Counted from the first letter of the stretch, positions 1 through 10,926 are shown. The stretch is 64,000 bases of DNA from Nelumbo lutea (GCA_022828595.1 JAKGHH010000006.1:17232499-17296498); one strand, 5' to 3'. Numbers and translations are program-made. The notes: generated from the letters alone by a model not told the origin.

Positions 1-560
1 AAGACATACAATCAAACCATAATTTTCAGTAAACTTTGAGTAAATGCATTTATTAGGACTATTGTGTTTAAAACCAAAAGCTAGAATACAAGAATCAAAT
101 TTCTCATGTCATTGTTTGGGTGCTTATTTTAAACCATACAATGATTTAACCAATTTACAGACTTTCTTCTCATTTTCAGGAAAATAATTCCCTTTAATTG
201 TTCCATATAGACTTCTTCATTTAAATCAACATTCAAGAAAGTAGTTTTAACATATATTTGATGAACAGATAAGTGATAATGGATGCTAATGCTATAAGTG
301 TTCTAATAGAAGTTGTTATGGCCACTAGCAGATAGGTGCCAAAGTAGTTAATCCCTTCTTTTTTACTAAATCCTTTGGCTACTAATTTAGCCTTAAAAGT
401 TTGTATAGATCCATCAGTATTGTATTTTCTTCTAAACACTCATTTATATTTGATTGGTTTTGATCGTGGAGGCAAGTCCGCTAGTACCCATGTGTTATTT
501 GACATTATTGAATCCATTTAACCATTTATCGGTTCCTTCCAAAATGTAACATTTCTAGAG
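1..560 (-). pseudogene. copia reverse transcriptase fragment
   Basis: The minus-strand translation shows the N-terminal half of a copia-type RT. The block reading KARLVAKGF in intact members appears as KAKLVAKGFSKKEGINY, followed by SIRTLIALAS. Nearer position 1, in shifted frames, are KTTFLNVDLNEEVYMEQ and KLVKSLYGLK. These are hallmark copia RT blocks. Stops and frame changes separate them. The YVDD catalytic motif would lie beyond position 1 and is not in the window. Confidence 0.8.
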
Positions 561-999
561 GTTACGACCACATTGTAGGTCTTGGAATCATTTTCAATGT
601 TTTAGTACAATGGGTATCTTATTTAAAATCTTTTATTTATTAGCTTCAACCAAGAATATAGTTGATTAAATAGAGATAAAATAAGAACCTAAATGTTTCT
701 CTGTTCTTTGTCTTTGACTTCTTCTAGGTTCTACTATATATGTTATATTTGCGTCATTTCTTCTTTTAGTCTCATTGTTACCAATAGGTATTGCGATTTG
801 AGTTTCTCTTCCTAGTTCTTTGTCATTTTCTATGGATTTAGACCATAGTTTATTTTCAAAGAATTCAACATCTCTAATTTCAATTATTTTATTGGACTTT
901 AAATCTACCTATAGGCCTTGCTATGTTCTGCATATCTAACAAGCATATTTCTTTTTTTCTTTGAGTACTAACTTGGATCTTTTAGGGTTTAAAACTTTC

Positions 1000-1640
1000 T
1001 ATTATGCTAAGCACCTCCACACTTTTAGGTATGCTAAGTTAGGCTTTCTTCATGTCCATAATTTATATGGACAATTATTATTAACTCTAGAAACAATTCT
1101 GTTATGTAAATGGTAGGCTATTAGGAGTACTTCCCCCCATAGGTTTAAGGGTGCATTATCTTTCATCAGCATATAGTTTATCATTTTTGTAAGTGTTTTG
1201 TTTTTCCTTTCAGCCAGGCCATTCTATTGAGGGTATAGGGAGCAGAGTTTTGATGTACCAAATTCTCCACAGAAAGAATTAAACTCATTCTTAAAGTACT
1301 CAGCACCCCCTATCACTTCTAAGGATTTTAATTTTCTTTTCCAATTGATTTCCAACTTCAGTTTTGTATAGTTTAAACATGTTAAAGGCTTCATCCTTAG
1401 TTCTCATAAGGTAGACATAGGTGTATTTTGAAAGATCATCAATAAAGATTATGAAATATCTCTTACTTCATCTAGTTAATGCACCATTGAGTCCATATAT
1501 GTCAAAATGAGTTAGTTCTAGAAGTTAATAATTTCTCTCAACACTTAGGAAAGGTTTCTTGGCCATTTTAGATTTTACACATATCTCACATTTTTTATTT
1601 AATTCATTGCTATAAGCAATTAAACCAAGTTTATTCATAC
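1000..1640 (-). pseudogene. copia integrase fragment
   Basis: The minus-strand conceptual translation contains the end of the integrase zinc-binding domain (CEICVKSKMAKKPF). The catalytic core follows, with FIIFIDDLSKYTYVYLM, then a second acidic block RSDRGAEYF, then a glutamate block NGLAERKNKTL. This order fits the DDE integrase of copia elements. The stretch also carries internal stops. It joins the RT fragment downstream, as expected for copia. Confidence 0.75.
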
Positions 1641-1667
1641 TTTTAATGGATTTAAAATTCAAGTGTG

Positions 1668-1895
1668 CTAATTTATCATGCCATAAAGAAAAAGAATCAA
1701 CAATATACCATTACAACCATATCTCTTTCCAACAAATATCTCATTCTTGGACAAGATTAGTTTGTCAGGTCCAAAAATAACTTTGAATCCCCTCTTATAG
1801 ACAAGATTTACTAAGACCAAGTTCTTTCTAATGTCAAGAACATAGAGAACATTCAGGAGATTTGGTGTCTTTCCGAAGGTGAAGTTCAATTCCAC
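1668..1895 (-). pseudogene. copia protease/gag-pre-integrase segment
   Basis: A 75-codon open stretch resembles the region between protease and integrase of copia polyproteins. It contains LLNVLYVLDIRKNLVLVNL, matching the usual pattern of a leucine-rich strand ending in a KNL-S motif. It lies between gag (upstream on the minus strand) and integrase. The protease active-site DTGA/DSGA motif is not clear here. Confidence 0.6.
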
Positions 1896-2061
1896 GTTGC
1901 CCTTTCTAATAACTTTGGCACATGTTTAGTTTCTCATCCCTCCTAGCTATCAGTCACTTCTTCGTATGTATTGAACAAAGACTTGTCCTTGCAAACATAG
2001 ACTATAGTGGCCGAAACAAACCACCATCCATAAGATGATTCTTCCATATTGACTTCAGTAA

Positions 2062-2932
2062 TCATAGCCAATAGATTGTTTTCCACCACGTTTGTGGACT
2101 TGGTTCCACCTTTCCAATGTCGGTAGACTCAGGCATAGTGGCCCTTCTTTCCACAAACATAGTAGGATCTTTTTTTATTGTTGCTCTTCTTGAAGTTCCC
2201 ATCCTCTTTACTTGTAATACAAGATTAGTCTTCTTCAATCCGTTTTCCACACAATTAACCTTAGAGTTCAGTATACCGATCAGGGTCTTATCCCTACTAT
2301 CTCTAATCTGAGATTCTTTTTCAATACGAAAGTGTTGTTGGATTTTCTCTAAGGTAAGTTCTTCAGTCTTGTGTAAAAGTTTCTTCTTATAATCCTTCCA
2401 AGAGGGTAAAAGTTTGGCAATTATTGCTCCCACTTGGAAAGATTCAAGAAATATGATATCAAGGGATCGAATTCTATTGACTATCACCTATAGTTTGTGA
2501 ACTTGCTCCAATATGGGCTTATGGTTGTTCATGATAAAGTCAAAGTATTTTGTGATAAGATGCTTATTCGTACCTACTTCTCGCACCTTGTATTTGAATT
2601 CTGAACCCTTCTAGATTTATTTTGGAGATGTAAATTTCTTGTATAAGCTGTAGAGCCAGGTTGATAAGGTGCTCAGTATATGTCATCGGCACAGAAGTGA
2701 ATCATCTTCTCATTTTTCTCTTTCCTTCTTTAGATTTTTAGAATCTTTATCAGTGGGTTCAAGAAGTGGTTGCAAATTCGAATCCATGAGATAGTACAAT
2801 TTCAATGTAGTAAAAAAGAAGATCATCTTGTCTTTCCATCGACTAAAATTTGCTCCATCAAACTAGTCAAGTCGAACAAGATCTTGGTTCATCATCTTGA
2901 TCGAAGTCATGCTTGCTTCTACCTTCATTGCA
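2062..2932 (-). pseudogene. copia gag (UBN2-type) pseudogene
   Basis: The minus-strand gag region begins at an ATG near 2932. Its opening in one frame reads FDGANFSRWKDKMIFF, the start block of UBN2-type copia gag. The part at 2062-2487 is open for 141 codons (IRSLDIIFLESFQVGAIIAK, then WKDYKKKLLHKTEELTLEK), the usual C-terminal half. A nucleocapsid zinc knuckle lies about 2110-2160 in a different frame (VCGKKGHYA), with its first cysteine changed to tyrosine. At least one frameshift and several stops disrupt it. Confidence 0.75.
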
Positions 2933-3056
2933 AAATAACATTCTAAAATTGTTGAAAAATTACAATCACTAAAACTTGGAGGAGAAGCTCTGAAGCGTGT
3001 TTGAAGACACTGTCTTTAGAATGTTATTTGCCCCAACTCAATTCCACTGAGTTTAT

Positions 3057-3763
3057 TGTTGGATTACAGGCAAATCCATTCCTAGGATACAACAAAGCCT
3101 TCGACGAGAGTCTGCAACCAGTGAAGTTGAAGATTCTCCGAAGAAACCTTCTATGAGATAGTAGTAGATCGAATAGAAAGAGACAATAGTGATTTTTGAA
3201 AGGCTTGTATGTCTATTCACTTGATTAACGCTCCTTAAATAATTTCTGAAGAGTCGTGGAGTAGAGGAATGTGCTAGTTCAAAAAGGCTTCTTGAACAGT
3301 TATAATTTTAAACATTGTAACTGCTAAAAAGGTAGTTAACAATTAATGATTGTTAACTTTGAATAGTTCCTCTTGATGACACCTCATGACCATTGAAACA
3401 TCAATGGTCAACTTCACACCAAAAGTCAAAGTTTCCCTTTGCAAGCCACACGGGTGTGCGCGAAGTGCAAGAAAAGTGTTCCTCCAAAGCGCATCATTGC
3501 GCCACACACACGCATGCATGCACATTGCATGGCAGAAAGCCTCCATACTCTCATCTTTATTTCTAAGGAGTGTGAATAAGTTTTGTAAGCCTCCATACAA
3601 AACTGAAAACAAGTTTTGTAATTTTCCAATGTGGGACAAGTTGAAAACTGGTTTTAGTAAAAGAAAACTATTTTCTCAAGACATGTGTTGCAGGTGAGTT
3701 TTTCATGTAATTTATCAATCAAACCTCATTGGATTTAATCTCTAATGAGATTAAAATCCAACA
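3057..3763 (-). repeat. 5' LTR of the copia element
   Basis: A 707-bp block starts TGTTGGATTA and ends AATCCAACA on the plus strand, so it has a 9-bp terminal inverted repeat bounded by TG...CA, as LTRs do. It sits directly upstream (minus sense) of the gag leader. I do not see a clear initiator-methionine primer-binding site next to it. The inner boundary is therefore set by the inverted repeat alone. Several short open frames inside the LTR are not genes. Confidence 0.7.
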
Positions 3764-4342
3764 ATAGGTGGCCGACAAGAAAGGAGCTACCCAATAATCA
3801 TGCTCAGCATTGATGTTGAGAAAAGAATCCAGAGATCCCAGAGTCTTGGAGGCAAAATGACATCGCCAAAAACATATAGGCATCTCCTGAAGGTAAGGGG
3901 CCTTAACGTCAATATCTTTTGAAATGGAGATAAGAGGATCAAAATCACACTTCGGTTCCCTGAGGTGGTTAACCATATCTTTTGCATTAGAAATGATGAT
4001 AGGATTCTGAAGCTCCTGCCTGGTCACCTCTAACATGGCCAATCTAATGGCTTTAAGCTCAGCCTCATGAGTTGAACTACAATGCACCACTTCACCAATT
4101 GCTCTGAAGAAAGATCCTGGGTTCTTCACAATCACACAGGCTTTTCCAGCTCTACAAGATGACTGAGAAAAAGCTACATCGCAAAGGATATAGTTCTTGA
4201 AGTTGTTTACTAGATTAAAGGAGACATCTCCTTGGTATAGAGGAGCTAAAACATTTACTGACTTTGAAATACTATATCTTTCCTTATTCAATTCTCTTTC
4301 AATGAATCTTATTTTTAAGGTATTAATTCTTATATTTTTCAT
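3764..4342 (-). pseudogene. RNase H-like domain fragment
   Basis: An open frame (start 4342) enters a plant RNase H-like (RVT_3) fold: CDVAFSQSSCRAG with an alanine-rich strand, then STHEAELKAIRLAM with the conserved glutamate, then a helix ending IISNAKDMVNHL. In active members the last block has an aspartate two or three residues before the lysine; here it is asparagine. The reading frame runs on into the neighbouring copia LTR and stops at 3719, so the natural C-terminus has been lost. Such domains come from LINE-type retrotransposons or their host derivatives. Origin from a LINE 3' end is likely but not shown. Confidence 0.6.
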
Positions 4343-5190
4343 TTAATCTTATATTAATTAAATATATTAAAAAAATAAGTGTGATAAAAAATATTCTTTT
4401 ATTATGATACAAATAAAATATAAATTTAAAATATTCAAAAAATAGAGTTATTTTATTATTTGGTAGTGAATCAATAATTCAACCTTTTGGATCAAATGTA
4501 TCAATCTTAGATGTTATAATTAAATAATTAAAAAATATAAAAACATATAAAAGTATAGAAAATGCAAAAAAAAAAGATATAGAACATATTTGGGCATATC
4601 TCTATTATCGTATATTCATTATGTTAAACAAAAATAAGTTTGATAAATAAAAATAATTTCTATAGAATATAAAAAAATGTAAAAATATATATAAAAACAG
4701 ATAATATACTACCACCATTATTGTCATCATCATCATCATAAGAAATTGTCATGTACACAGCACATGCATACTTAGTTTGATGAAATATCAGCTACTCCAC
4801 TTCAAATTATCGAGAAATTGGAATTGGAAAAGTACTTTGAATTTATGCTCCAAACTTTGATTGCACCATATACAACTTGTAAACTATATATAGTGGCTCT
4901 CCATATTCCTTTTCCCCTTCCTTCTCACCTTAATTATTCAACAAATTTGTCAGCATATGCAGATATATTTGTAGTTTCCACCTATGCTTCTCTTTATTCT
5001 TCGTCAATCTTCTGGGCAAGAAGATTACCATTACTTAGGCAACTGTTTTCCTCCAAATTTATCTTTACTTGGCTCGTAGAATATTTCGAAATATATAATA
5101 AACTTATACTGTTAAGTCAAGCCCAGGTAGCATATGATCTCATGTAGTAGAGAAAGGATTACCAAATCCGTTAGTGGGTTCTTCAATCCC
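4343..5190. other. AT-rich intergenic DNA, no supported gene
   Basis: The first 400 bases are very AT-rich. A TATA-like run (CTATATATAG near 4883) precedes an open frame at 4818-5147 of 109 codons. That frame has no recognisable domain and a hydrophobic, low-information composition. I treat it as chance. No element ends are visible. Confidence 0.5.
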
Positions 5191-5193
5191 TAA

Positions 5194-5302
5194 GGCAGTG
5201 TTTGGTTTAAAGGAAAAAGTAGAAAAAGGAAAGGTAAGGTAGGGAAACCTTTACAAACCTTGTATGGGTTTCCCTACCTTTTCCTTCAGACAAAATATAG
5301 CC
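5194..5302. mobile_element. Tourist/Harbinger-like MITE, copy 1
   Basis: A 109-bp inverted-repeat element with left end GGCAGTGTTTGGTTTAAAGG. The right end, read in reverse, starts GGCTATATTTTGTCTGAAGG. It is flanked on both sides by TAA (5191-5193 and 5303-5305), the 3-bp target duplication typical of PIF/Harbinger MITEs. The interior is itself nearly palindromic (AGGTAGGGAAACC / GGTTTCCCTACCTT). A sister copy lies at 8473-8600. Confidence 0.75.
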
Positions 5303-5410
5303 TAATGGAAAATTTATAGATTATTCTAGAGGAAATTTCCAATCAGCAATATTATTTTCGGTGCTACCTTTGTTGTCAATACTTTCACCATTAGTATACA
5401 CTGTCTACTA

Positions 5411-6340
5411 AGGGGGTGTTCTGTAGTGTGGATGAGAAATTGGTTGGTGTGAACTAATCCACACCACACCCTATGGTAGGGACCAATCCACACTATACCA
5501 CTGTCCACAACTGTTCTAAACTATGGACAAACTGTGTAGGCTTGACTAATCCACACCACACTTTTTGATTCCATGTATCTCATATACATTTATGAATGAT
5601 CTACACCAAATTTTAAAAAACGACCAGGAAACGAAACCATTTTGGCCACCGGTTTCCAAGTCGACAGTTTGACTGTCCGGTTCGAATGGATGACCCGTTC
5701 TAACAAACAAATTAAAACAAATAAAAGAATAATTAAAAATAAAAAAAGTCAAAAGCCATTAAATGGGTCAACGGGTCGACGGTTCGACTACCCAAGTCAA
5801 CGAGTTGTTGACTTTTTCAATGGTTTTTGGCCAAAAATTGGATTTGGGGTAAAACGGAACCACTTGCCTAGATGGTTCCCGGGCCAAACAGTTAGACCGT
5901 CTAGGTCAATGGCGGTTCGAAAACCTTAATCTACATAGTTAATTATAAATATCTAATTTTTGCATTTTATATGATAAATATATTGAAAAATGCATCAATG
6001 AATTAATATTAACTAATAAATATTAATTTTTTTTATAAAAATAATAGTAAAATAACTAAAATTTTGAAAAATATATTTTAAATATTTAAAAATAATATTT
6101 TATTGATAAAACATTAAAAATTTAAAAATTAAGTAAAATAATTAATATTTTATGACAAAAATATTAAAATGTGAAACAAACAATAGCGTTTCAGCCTTTC
6201 AGGGAGTGTGAAGTAGGGGATAAAAAATAGAGTGTGGATAGACCCTTGCCACAAGTTTTTACCGTGGATGAGAAACTAGGGTGTGGATGGGACCAATCCA
6301 CGATAACAACTAACCGAACAGGTGTTCATCCCGTGGATAA
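5411..6340. mobile_element. Composite MITE with GTGTGGAT-rich arms
   Basis: The left arm (from GGGGGTGTTCTG) carries several GTGTGGAT / ATCCACAC motifs. The right arm near 6220-6340 carries the same motifs in inverted orientation and ends GAACAGGTGTTCATCCC. TAA precedes the left end. An hAT-like MITE (5607-5928) and AT-rich sequence occupy the middle. An open frame at 6234-6524 starts inside the right arm and is not a gene. The right boundary is approximate. Confidence 0.45.
5607..5928. mobile_element. hAT-like MITE, copy 1 (nested)
   Basis: A 322-bp element flanked by ATCTACAC (5599-5606) and ATCTACAT (5929-5936), an 8-bp target duplication with one mismatch, as for hAT elements. Its interior (GGTTCGAATGGATGACCCG, then a stretch of AACCGGTC-type words) matches the element at 11237-11542 in organisation. 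The ends are more eroded than in that copy. Confidence 0.6.
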
Positions 6341-7680
6341 ATTATTTTTGGATTTTTGCCATAGAGAAAAAGAAAAATGGAAAGAGAAAAAGAGAGAACC
6401 GCTGGTTCAGTTGTGGAAGGAAGAAGATAATGCACACTATTTCTCTCAAATCATGAATGAAGGGGTAACTAATATAAAAAATTTAATAAAAGTGTTTAAA
6501 TCTTTGGGAGGGGGTTCTCTATAAGTTTTAAAAGGTTATGACGAGTTTATGGGAAATACCAAAAGGTCATGATTTTAGATAATAGACTTCTATTTCATTC
6601 TTTTAAGGTACTAAAAAAAGGACCAAATCCATTATTAATTCCTTCCATTTGACATTGAACCAACTAGATATGTACATTGGACAGAATTATCCAACTATAT
6701 TCTTCAAATACTTTTATTAAAAGGGTTCTTTTTCTCAATCCCTTTGGCCGTGTCTTTGGCTTGATCCATGCATTCAAGGTCCATCAGACAGGTTGGTAGG
6801 ACCTGAATAAACATTCAATCCGAGAAAACACCAAATTTAACGTTGCTCCAGACCACGTCTTCTTAATTTTCAAGACATGACTTAAAACACTTTTTATAGA
6901 AAAATGATTCCAAACAAACAGACATTTCTTGGAACACTATTTTTTCTAAGGCCGCGCTGATATATCACCGTGCTGGAGCAATGGCATGATGCCAAACAGA
7001 CGCAAATTATTTATTTGGTCGGCCAGTTCAAGCCTTTTCTTTTATTTCTTTGGTCGGCCGGTTCAAGCTTAAGACGATGGATAAATACTTCCAGAAAGGA
7101 TGAGATATGAAAAGAAAATAATCTAGTCCGAACTGTGAAAAAGCGGCATATAAGCTCACATTAATCGTGTAAAGTTGAAAAGATGACAACAAAGATAACG
7201 GTAGGACCAGAGGAATATTCTCTGTCCCTGACCGTAACAGAGCTGTACTGTAGAAAAAAACAGTAAAAGACATTTGCCGCTTATCTGGCCAATAATCTTG
7301 TATCTCAAATATCAACCCCATGCATGTGCTGGGAATCTGCAACATGGGTCGGTGATTGGATAACAAACATCTACAGAAGTAGAGAGTACAGACTGATAAT
7401 GGATAATAATAGCCTCGATAGTTCGTTAAGGGATTAATGAAACGAAAATTTCAAACTTGAAAGTAGAACCCTAAACAGCAATGAGACGTTGATACAAGTT
7501 TAAGAGCCACAATCACTGAAACGAGCTGTCTGTCAAGTTATCAAAACCAGTGGGCTGTTTTTCTACTTCTTTGGGTGATGCATATCGTCCTCCTTACACG
7601 CCAAAGTTGAGCTTCTGACGTGCTCGTTGGTCCCATCATTTCGTGGTTGGTATCATTGTTCCGCATCGAACATCTCTCTC
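6341..7680. other. Intergenic DNA upstream of a SAUR gene
   Basis: No coding feature is recognised. A short direct repeat (TTTGGTCGGCC followed by GTTCAAGC) occurs at about 7016 and 7052. A minus-strand open frame at 7028-7366 has no recognisable motif. The last few hundred bases are presumably promoter of the gene at 7834. Confidence 0.45.
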
Positions 7681-7684
7681 TTAT

Positions 7685-7694
7685 TATATATATA
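7685..7694 (+). promoter_or_regulatory. TATA box of SAUR gene at 7834
   Basis: TATATATATA lies about 140 bp before the ATG, followed by a CT-rich stretch that fits a plant 5' leader. No TGTCTC or TGTCGG auxin-response core is obvious within the nearest few hundred bases. Confidence 0.5.
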
Positions 7695-7833
7695 GACGAT
7701 ACAACAACATATGTACTTGGACAAGGAACGACAACCATCTCTTCCTCCTCTCTTCTAAGCCTTTCTCACACTCACCCACCAAGTGTTCGATCTTTTCTTC
7801 CTTCCATCATTACAACGCTAATAGGAAAAGAAA

Positions 7834-8142
7834 ATGGGCATTCGTTTTCCCGAGATGGTTGCTCATGCAAAACAGTTCATTCGGGGACGACGGTCTCTTT
7901 ATTCAGCAACAGTGAGTACAACCACAAAGGATGTTCCCAGAGGCCACTTCGCTGTTTATGTCGGAGAGAAGCAGGCTAAGCGGTTCGTGGTTCCCATTTC
8001 CTTCTTGAAGCATCCCTTGTTTCAAGATTTGTTGAGTCGGGCTGAAGAAGAATTTGGATTCGATCATGGGATGGGTGGTCTCACGATTCCATGCGACGAA
8101 GACGCCTTCATCAGTCTCACTTCTCACTTGCATGGCTACTGA
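7834..8142 (+). CDS. SAUR family auxin-responsive protein (solitary)
   Basis: Intronless, 102 residues, the usual SAUR length. The N-terminal 33 residues are basic and variable ([14 protein letters not shown]), as in the SAUR subgroup that starts MG-RLP. The SAUR core spans about residues 34-95: [30 protein letters not shown], then AEEEFGF and GGLTIPC. Members of this subgroup are known to inhibit PP2C.D phosphatases, which keeps plasma-membrane proton pumps phosphorylated and promotes cell expansion; that role is inferred here. The start is set by the conserved MGIR N-terminus with a TATA box 140 bp upstream. It is more diverged than the paired SAURs at 16-27 kb and has no divergent partner. 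Overlapping frames at 7620 and 7643 are shadows. Confidence 0.93.
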   Translation: MGIRFPEMVAHAKQFIRGRRSLYSATVSTTTKDVPRGHFAVYVGEKQAKRFVVPISFLKHPLFQDLLSRAEEEFGFDHGMGGLTIPCDEDAFISLTSHLHGY

Positions 8143-8469
8143 TGAATAGAATAGAATAGAATAGGGATGTAGAGAAGTGACCCTGCAATTTTGTAAACAA
8201 ATTTTATATATAACCCTTTACAACTAAATTATTATCTCTCCAATTTTGAAAATATGACTTCCTTTTCTTCTTATTATTTCTTAGTAGCTGGATTCAAGCA
8301 TGTCTCAGTAGAGATTTCTTCTTTATTTTTTCTTTCCTTTTCTTATCATTCCCCCCATTTCTTCCTTTCTGCTAGTGTTTATCAGGGCTTCAGGCTCCAT
8401 TAATCTCTTTGAACCGTCATTACTCACTCCTGGGCAAGAGATTTAAACTCCTGGGCAATAAGGATTTGT
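8143..8469 (+). other. 3' flank of the solitary SAUR
   Basis: Begins with a short GAATA microsatellite right after the stop (about 8144-8164), then AT-rich sequence plausible as 3' UTR. No gene is seen. Confidence 0.5.
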
Positions 8470-8472
8470 TAA

Positions 8473-8600
8473 GGCTATATTTGGCTTGAAGGAAAAGGTA
8501 GGAAAAGAAAGGGGAAAGACAGGAAAAAATATAAGACTTGTAAAGGTTTCCTTAATTTTTCCTTCCTTTTTCTACATTTTCCTTCAAAACGAACACAGCC
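8473..8600. mobile_element. Tourist/Harbinger-like MITE, copy 2
   Basis: A 128-bp element with left end GGCTATATTTGGCTTGAAGG. The right end, read in reverse, starts GGCTGTGTTCGTTTTGAAGG. It is flanked by TAA at 8470-8472 and 8601-8603. It belongs to the same family as 5194-5302, sharing the GGCTRTGTTTGG-TTGAAGGAAAA terminus. It is located 330 bp past the SAUR stop. Confidence 0.78.
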
Positions 8601-8682
8601 TAAGGGTAAGGACACGACTAGTTACCACCACAATAAGCGCTTGACTGTTCAACTTTACCAATTAATGGGGCTGACATTAGGA

Positions 8683-9006
8683 ATTTGCATATGTGCATTT
8701 TTATTACTATCACGTTATTTTGGACCCTGAAAAGGTTTTTAGGTTCAGTTTAGTTGCATTGTAAATTTTATTTGCACCGGCGTAAATGCATTTGTAGATG
8801 TGCATTTTCATTACATTCTCGTAACTTTGAAGAGGTGAAAAGAATTGTTGGGACAGTTTTTTTGCATTGAAAACTTCATATGCATTGGTGTAAATGCATT
8901 TGTAAATGTGCCTTTTCCTCACATTCTCGTTACTTTGTAGAGGTGAAAAGGATTGTAGGCTCAGTTTGGTTGCATTGTACATTTCATTGCATTAGCGTAT
9001 AAATGC
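8683..9006. repeat. Tandem array, 108-bp period, about three units
   Basis: The word CAGTTT recurs at 8746, 8854 and 8962, exactly 108 bp apart. Surrounding sequence (TTGCATTG, then GTAAATGCATTTGTA, then AGGTGAAAAG) is repeated in register. The repeat explains the periodic minus-strand open frame at 8710-8982, which is not a gene. The unit resembles the ends of the MITE at 13344-13598 (GTTTGGTTGCA). Confidence 0.75.
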
Positions 9007-9220
9007 ATATGGGTGTAGATATATAGGTAAAGGTAAACTTTGGTTTATTTTTTGCTTCAGACTTGATTTTATCTATTTGTTAATGAGAATTAAAATAATA
9101 GTAAAATGATGTTATCCCCATCTTACATGTGATAAAATGCAGGTAGGTAGAAAAATGTTATGCATGTGACCAAATGTATTTTACACTTGAGGTTTAAAAT
9201 TTTGGTTTTAGGGATTAGGG

Positions 9221-9575
9221 TAAGAGTGTCAATGGACCGGTTTTCGATTGGACCTCGTCCAATCTAAAATCAATTTGGACGGATTGGACGGACCAACAAG
9301 ATATATTGGATTGGACTAATCCAGTTCAAAATATTTATTAGATTGGACTCTGACCTGGTCTATCTGTAACAAATTTATATTGGACTAGATTGGATTAAGC
9401 CGATCTAAATAAAAATAAAATAAATTTGAACAGACTGGATGGTCCAGACATTGAATTGGACCGATCCAGATTGGTCCAAAATATTCATTGGATTGGATTG
9501 GACCTGGTCCATTTATAATGGACTCACATTGGACTGGATCGGATTAGACCAAATCCAATCCAATTGACACCCCTA
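9221..9575. mobile_element. hAT-like MITE made of GGATTGGAC-type repeats
   Basis: A 355-bp element with left end TAAGAGTGTCAATGG. The right end in reverse is TAGGGGTGTCAATTGG, a common plant hAT terminus. Flanks GATTAGGG (9213-9220) and GTTTAGGG (9576-9583) form an 8-bp target duplication with one mismatch. The interior is largely repeated GGATTGGAC and TGGTCCAA words in both orientations. Confidence 0.72.
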
Positions 9576-9647
9576 GTTTAGGGTTTAAGACTTAGGATTT
9601 AGATATAAAAATCAATACGTGTCTAACCATCGAATGAACAAATTAAA

Positions 9648-9935
9648 GCCTGTTTGCTTAAAAGTGAGGTAGGAAGGTAGACGATGACATGATCCCATCA
9701 CCATTTTTATGAGAGAATTGAGGTAGGCAGAAGGTGGTGCAAATTTTGCCTCTTTCTTTTATTTATTATTATTATTTGAGATGCAAACTTTGCACTGCCA
9801 ATTTTATGACAAAAAGCATAAAATTTGTATCAGTTAAGAGCATAAATTGTTATTACAAATAAATGGTGTAAAACTGAACAGGGTGCAAAATTTCTACCTT
9901 GTTTAGATTTTGCATTGCAAACAGACAGACCCGGA
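9648..9935. mobile_element. Possible MITE
   Basis: Weak inverted termini: AAGCCTGTTTGC on the left and GCAAACAGACAGA on the right. The interior repeats GTGCAAATTTTGC-like words in both orientations. No clear target duplication was found, so the boundaries are approximate. Confidence 0.35.
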
Positions 9936-10926
9936 GTTTCAATTATTGCATCAATCCCTGCTATTGCATAGACATTCATCAATTGAGTTTGAATCAACAC
10001 TCAAATTTATTTTGGTCTTTTTTAATATTTTGGAGGACTAGAAATCGTTGGCAAGCTTAAAATCAGATCCAGTCTGAAGCCTAATTGGATCAAATCAGGA
10101 TTTGTTAAAATACCTGAAAGGAATATTCTGATTTGATATTATATTGATTGATGGGATGTGTATTCTCCTAATCCCACCTTGCATTATTCGATCTGCCTTA
10201 TTGTATGGAATATTCTTAGGTGGTAATGGCAACATTGGTACAACTGTAATTCCGCATGGCTGCAGGCAATACTCCAGAACTCAGTAGCTACAGACAACAG
10301 TGGGCTGTTATCTTGGACTGGGTTGGGACAGGCCCATTAGCTATTTTTTATGCAAATTGGGTTTGTGGCATGTTTTAAGGACAAATTGGGCTTCTGTCTG
10401 TCCTACTAAAGGGAAATTAATAAATGTTGGTCTGGCTATTTGGTCTCACTCGTTGCATGTGTTTGATTTCAGGCACTGAATGAAGTTTTAGCGCTTGTCA
10501 GTCAACTAATGTTTTAAAAACCGATCTGGAGGTCGAATTATTTTTGTCTTCGGTCGTGAGTTACTCTGGTAAATATATATTTTATTAATAAATAATGTAT
10601 AAATATATTTTAGATATATTTTAATATTAAATTATATTTTTTTATTCAATTTTTAATTTTTTTATTTATGAAATATTAAAAATTGTAATTTGAGGTTAAA
10701 AAAAGGTTTTGATTTGTAAGTATGCGTCTTGAAATGCATAGATCTTGAAAAATTACTTATAATAAAAAAAAAATCATTCCAATTAATTGGACATCGAAGT
10801 GCAAAATTATGACCTTCAAAAATTTGCGTTGAAAACACTGATACATGCTTACTCAATATTCATATGTGTATCAAGGAATTTAAAAATGTTACCTGGGCTT
10901 TGTTCACATTATATAAATCAGAATTA
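9936..10926. other. Intergenic DNA with an hAT-MITE remnant
   Basis: No gene is recognised. Around 10511-10570 the sequence TTTTAAAAACCGATCTGGAGG resembles the left end of the 11237-11542 MITE but has no matching right end, so it is probably a truncated copy. The rest is AT-rich, especially 10570-10700. Confidence 0.45.

Larger units (their letters stand above)
1..3763 (-). mobile_element. Ty1/copia LTR retrotransposon, 5' part, decayed
   Basis: Read on the minus strand the order is 5' LTR (3763-3057), gag, gag-pre-integrase, integrase and reverse transcriptase, with RT running off the window start. RT after integrase is the diagnostic copia gene order. All coding parts carry stops and frameshifts, so this is a non-functional relic. 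The 3' half (RNase H, 3' LTR) lies outside the window, so target duplication and LTR divergence cannot be assessed. It abuts an RNase H-like fragment at 3764. Confidence 0.85.

Noticed and set aside
3343..3697. Overlapping 98- and 103-codon open frames on opposite strands
   Set aside because: They lie wholly inside the copia LTR and match no protein family I recognise.
4818..5147. 109-codon open frame as a possible small protein gene
   Set aside because: No recognisable domain, hydrophobic low-information composition, no conserved partner; best treated as chance.
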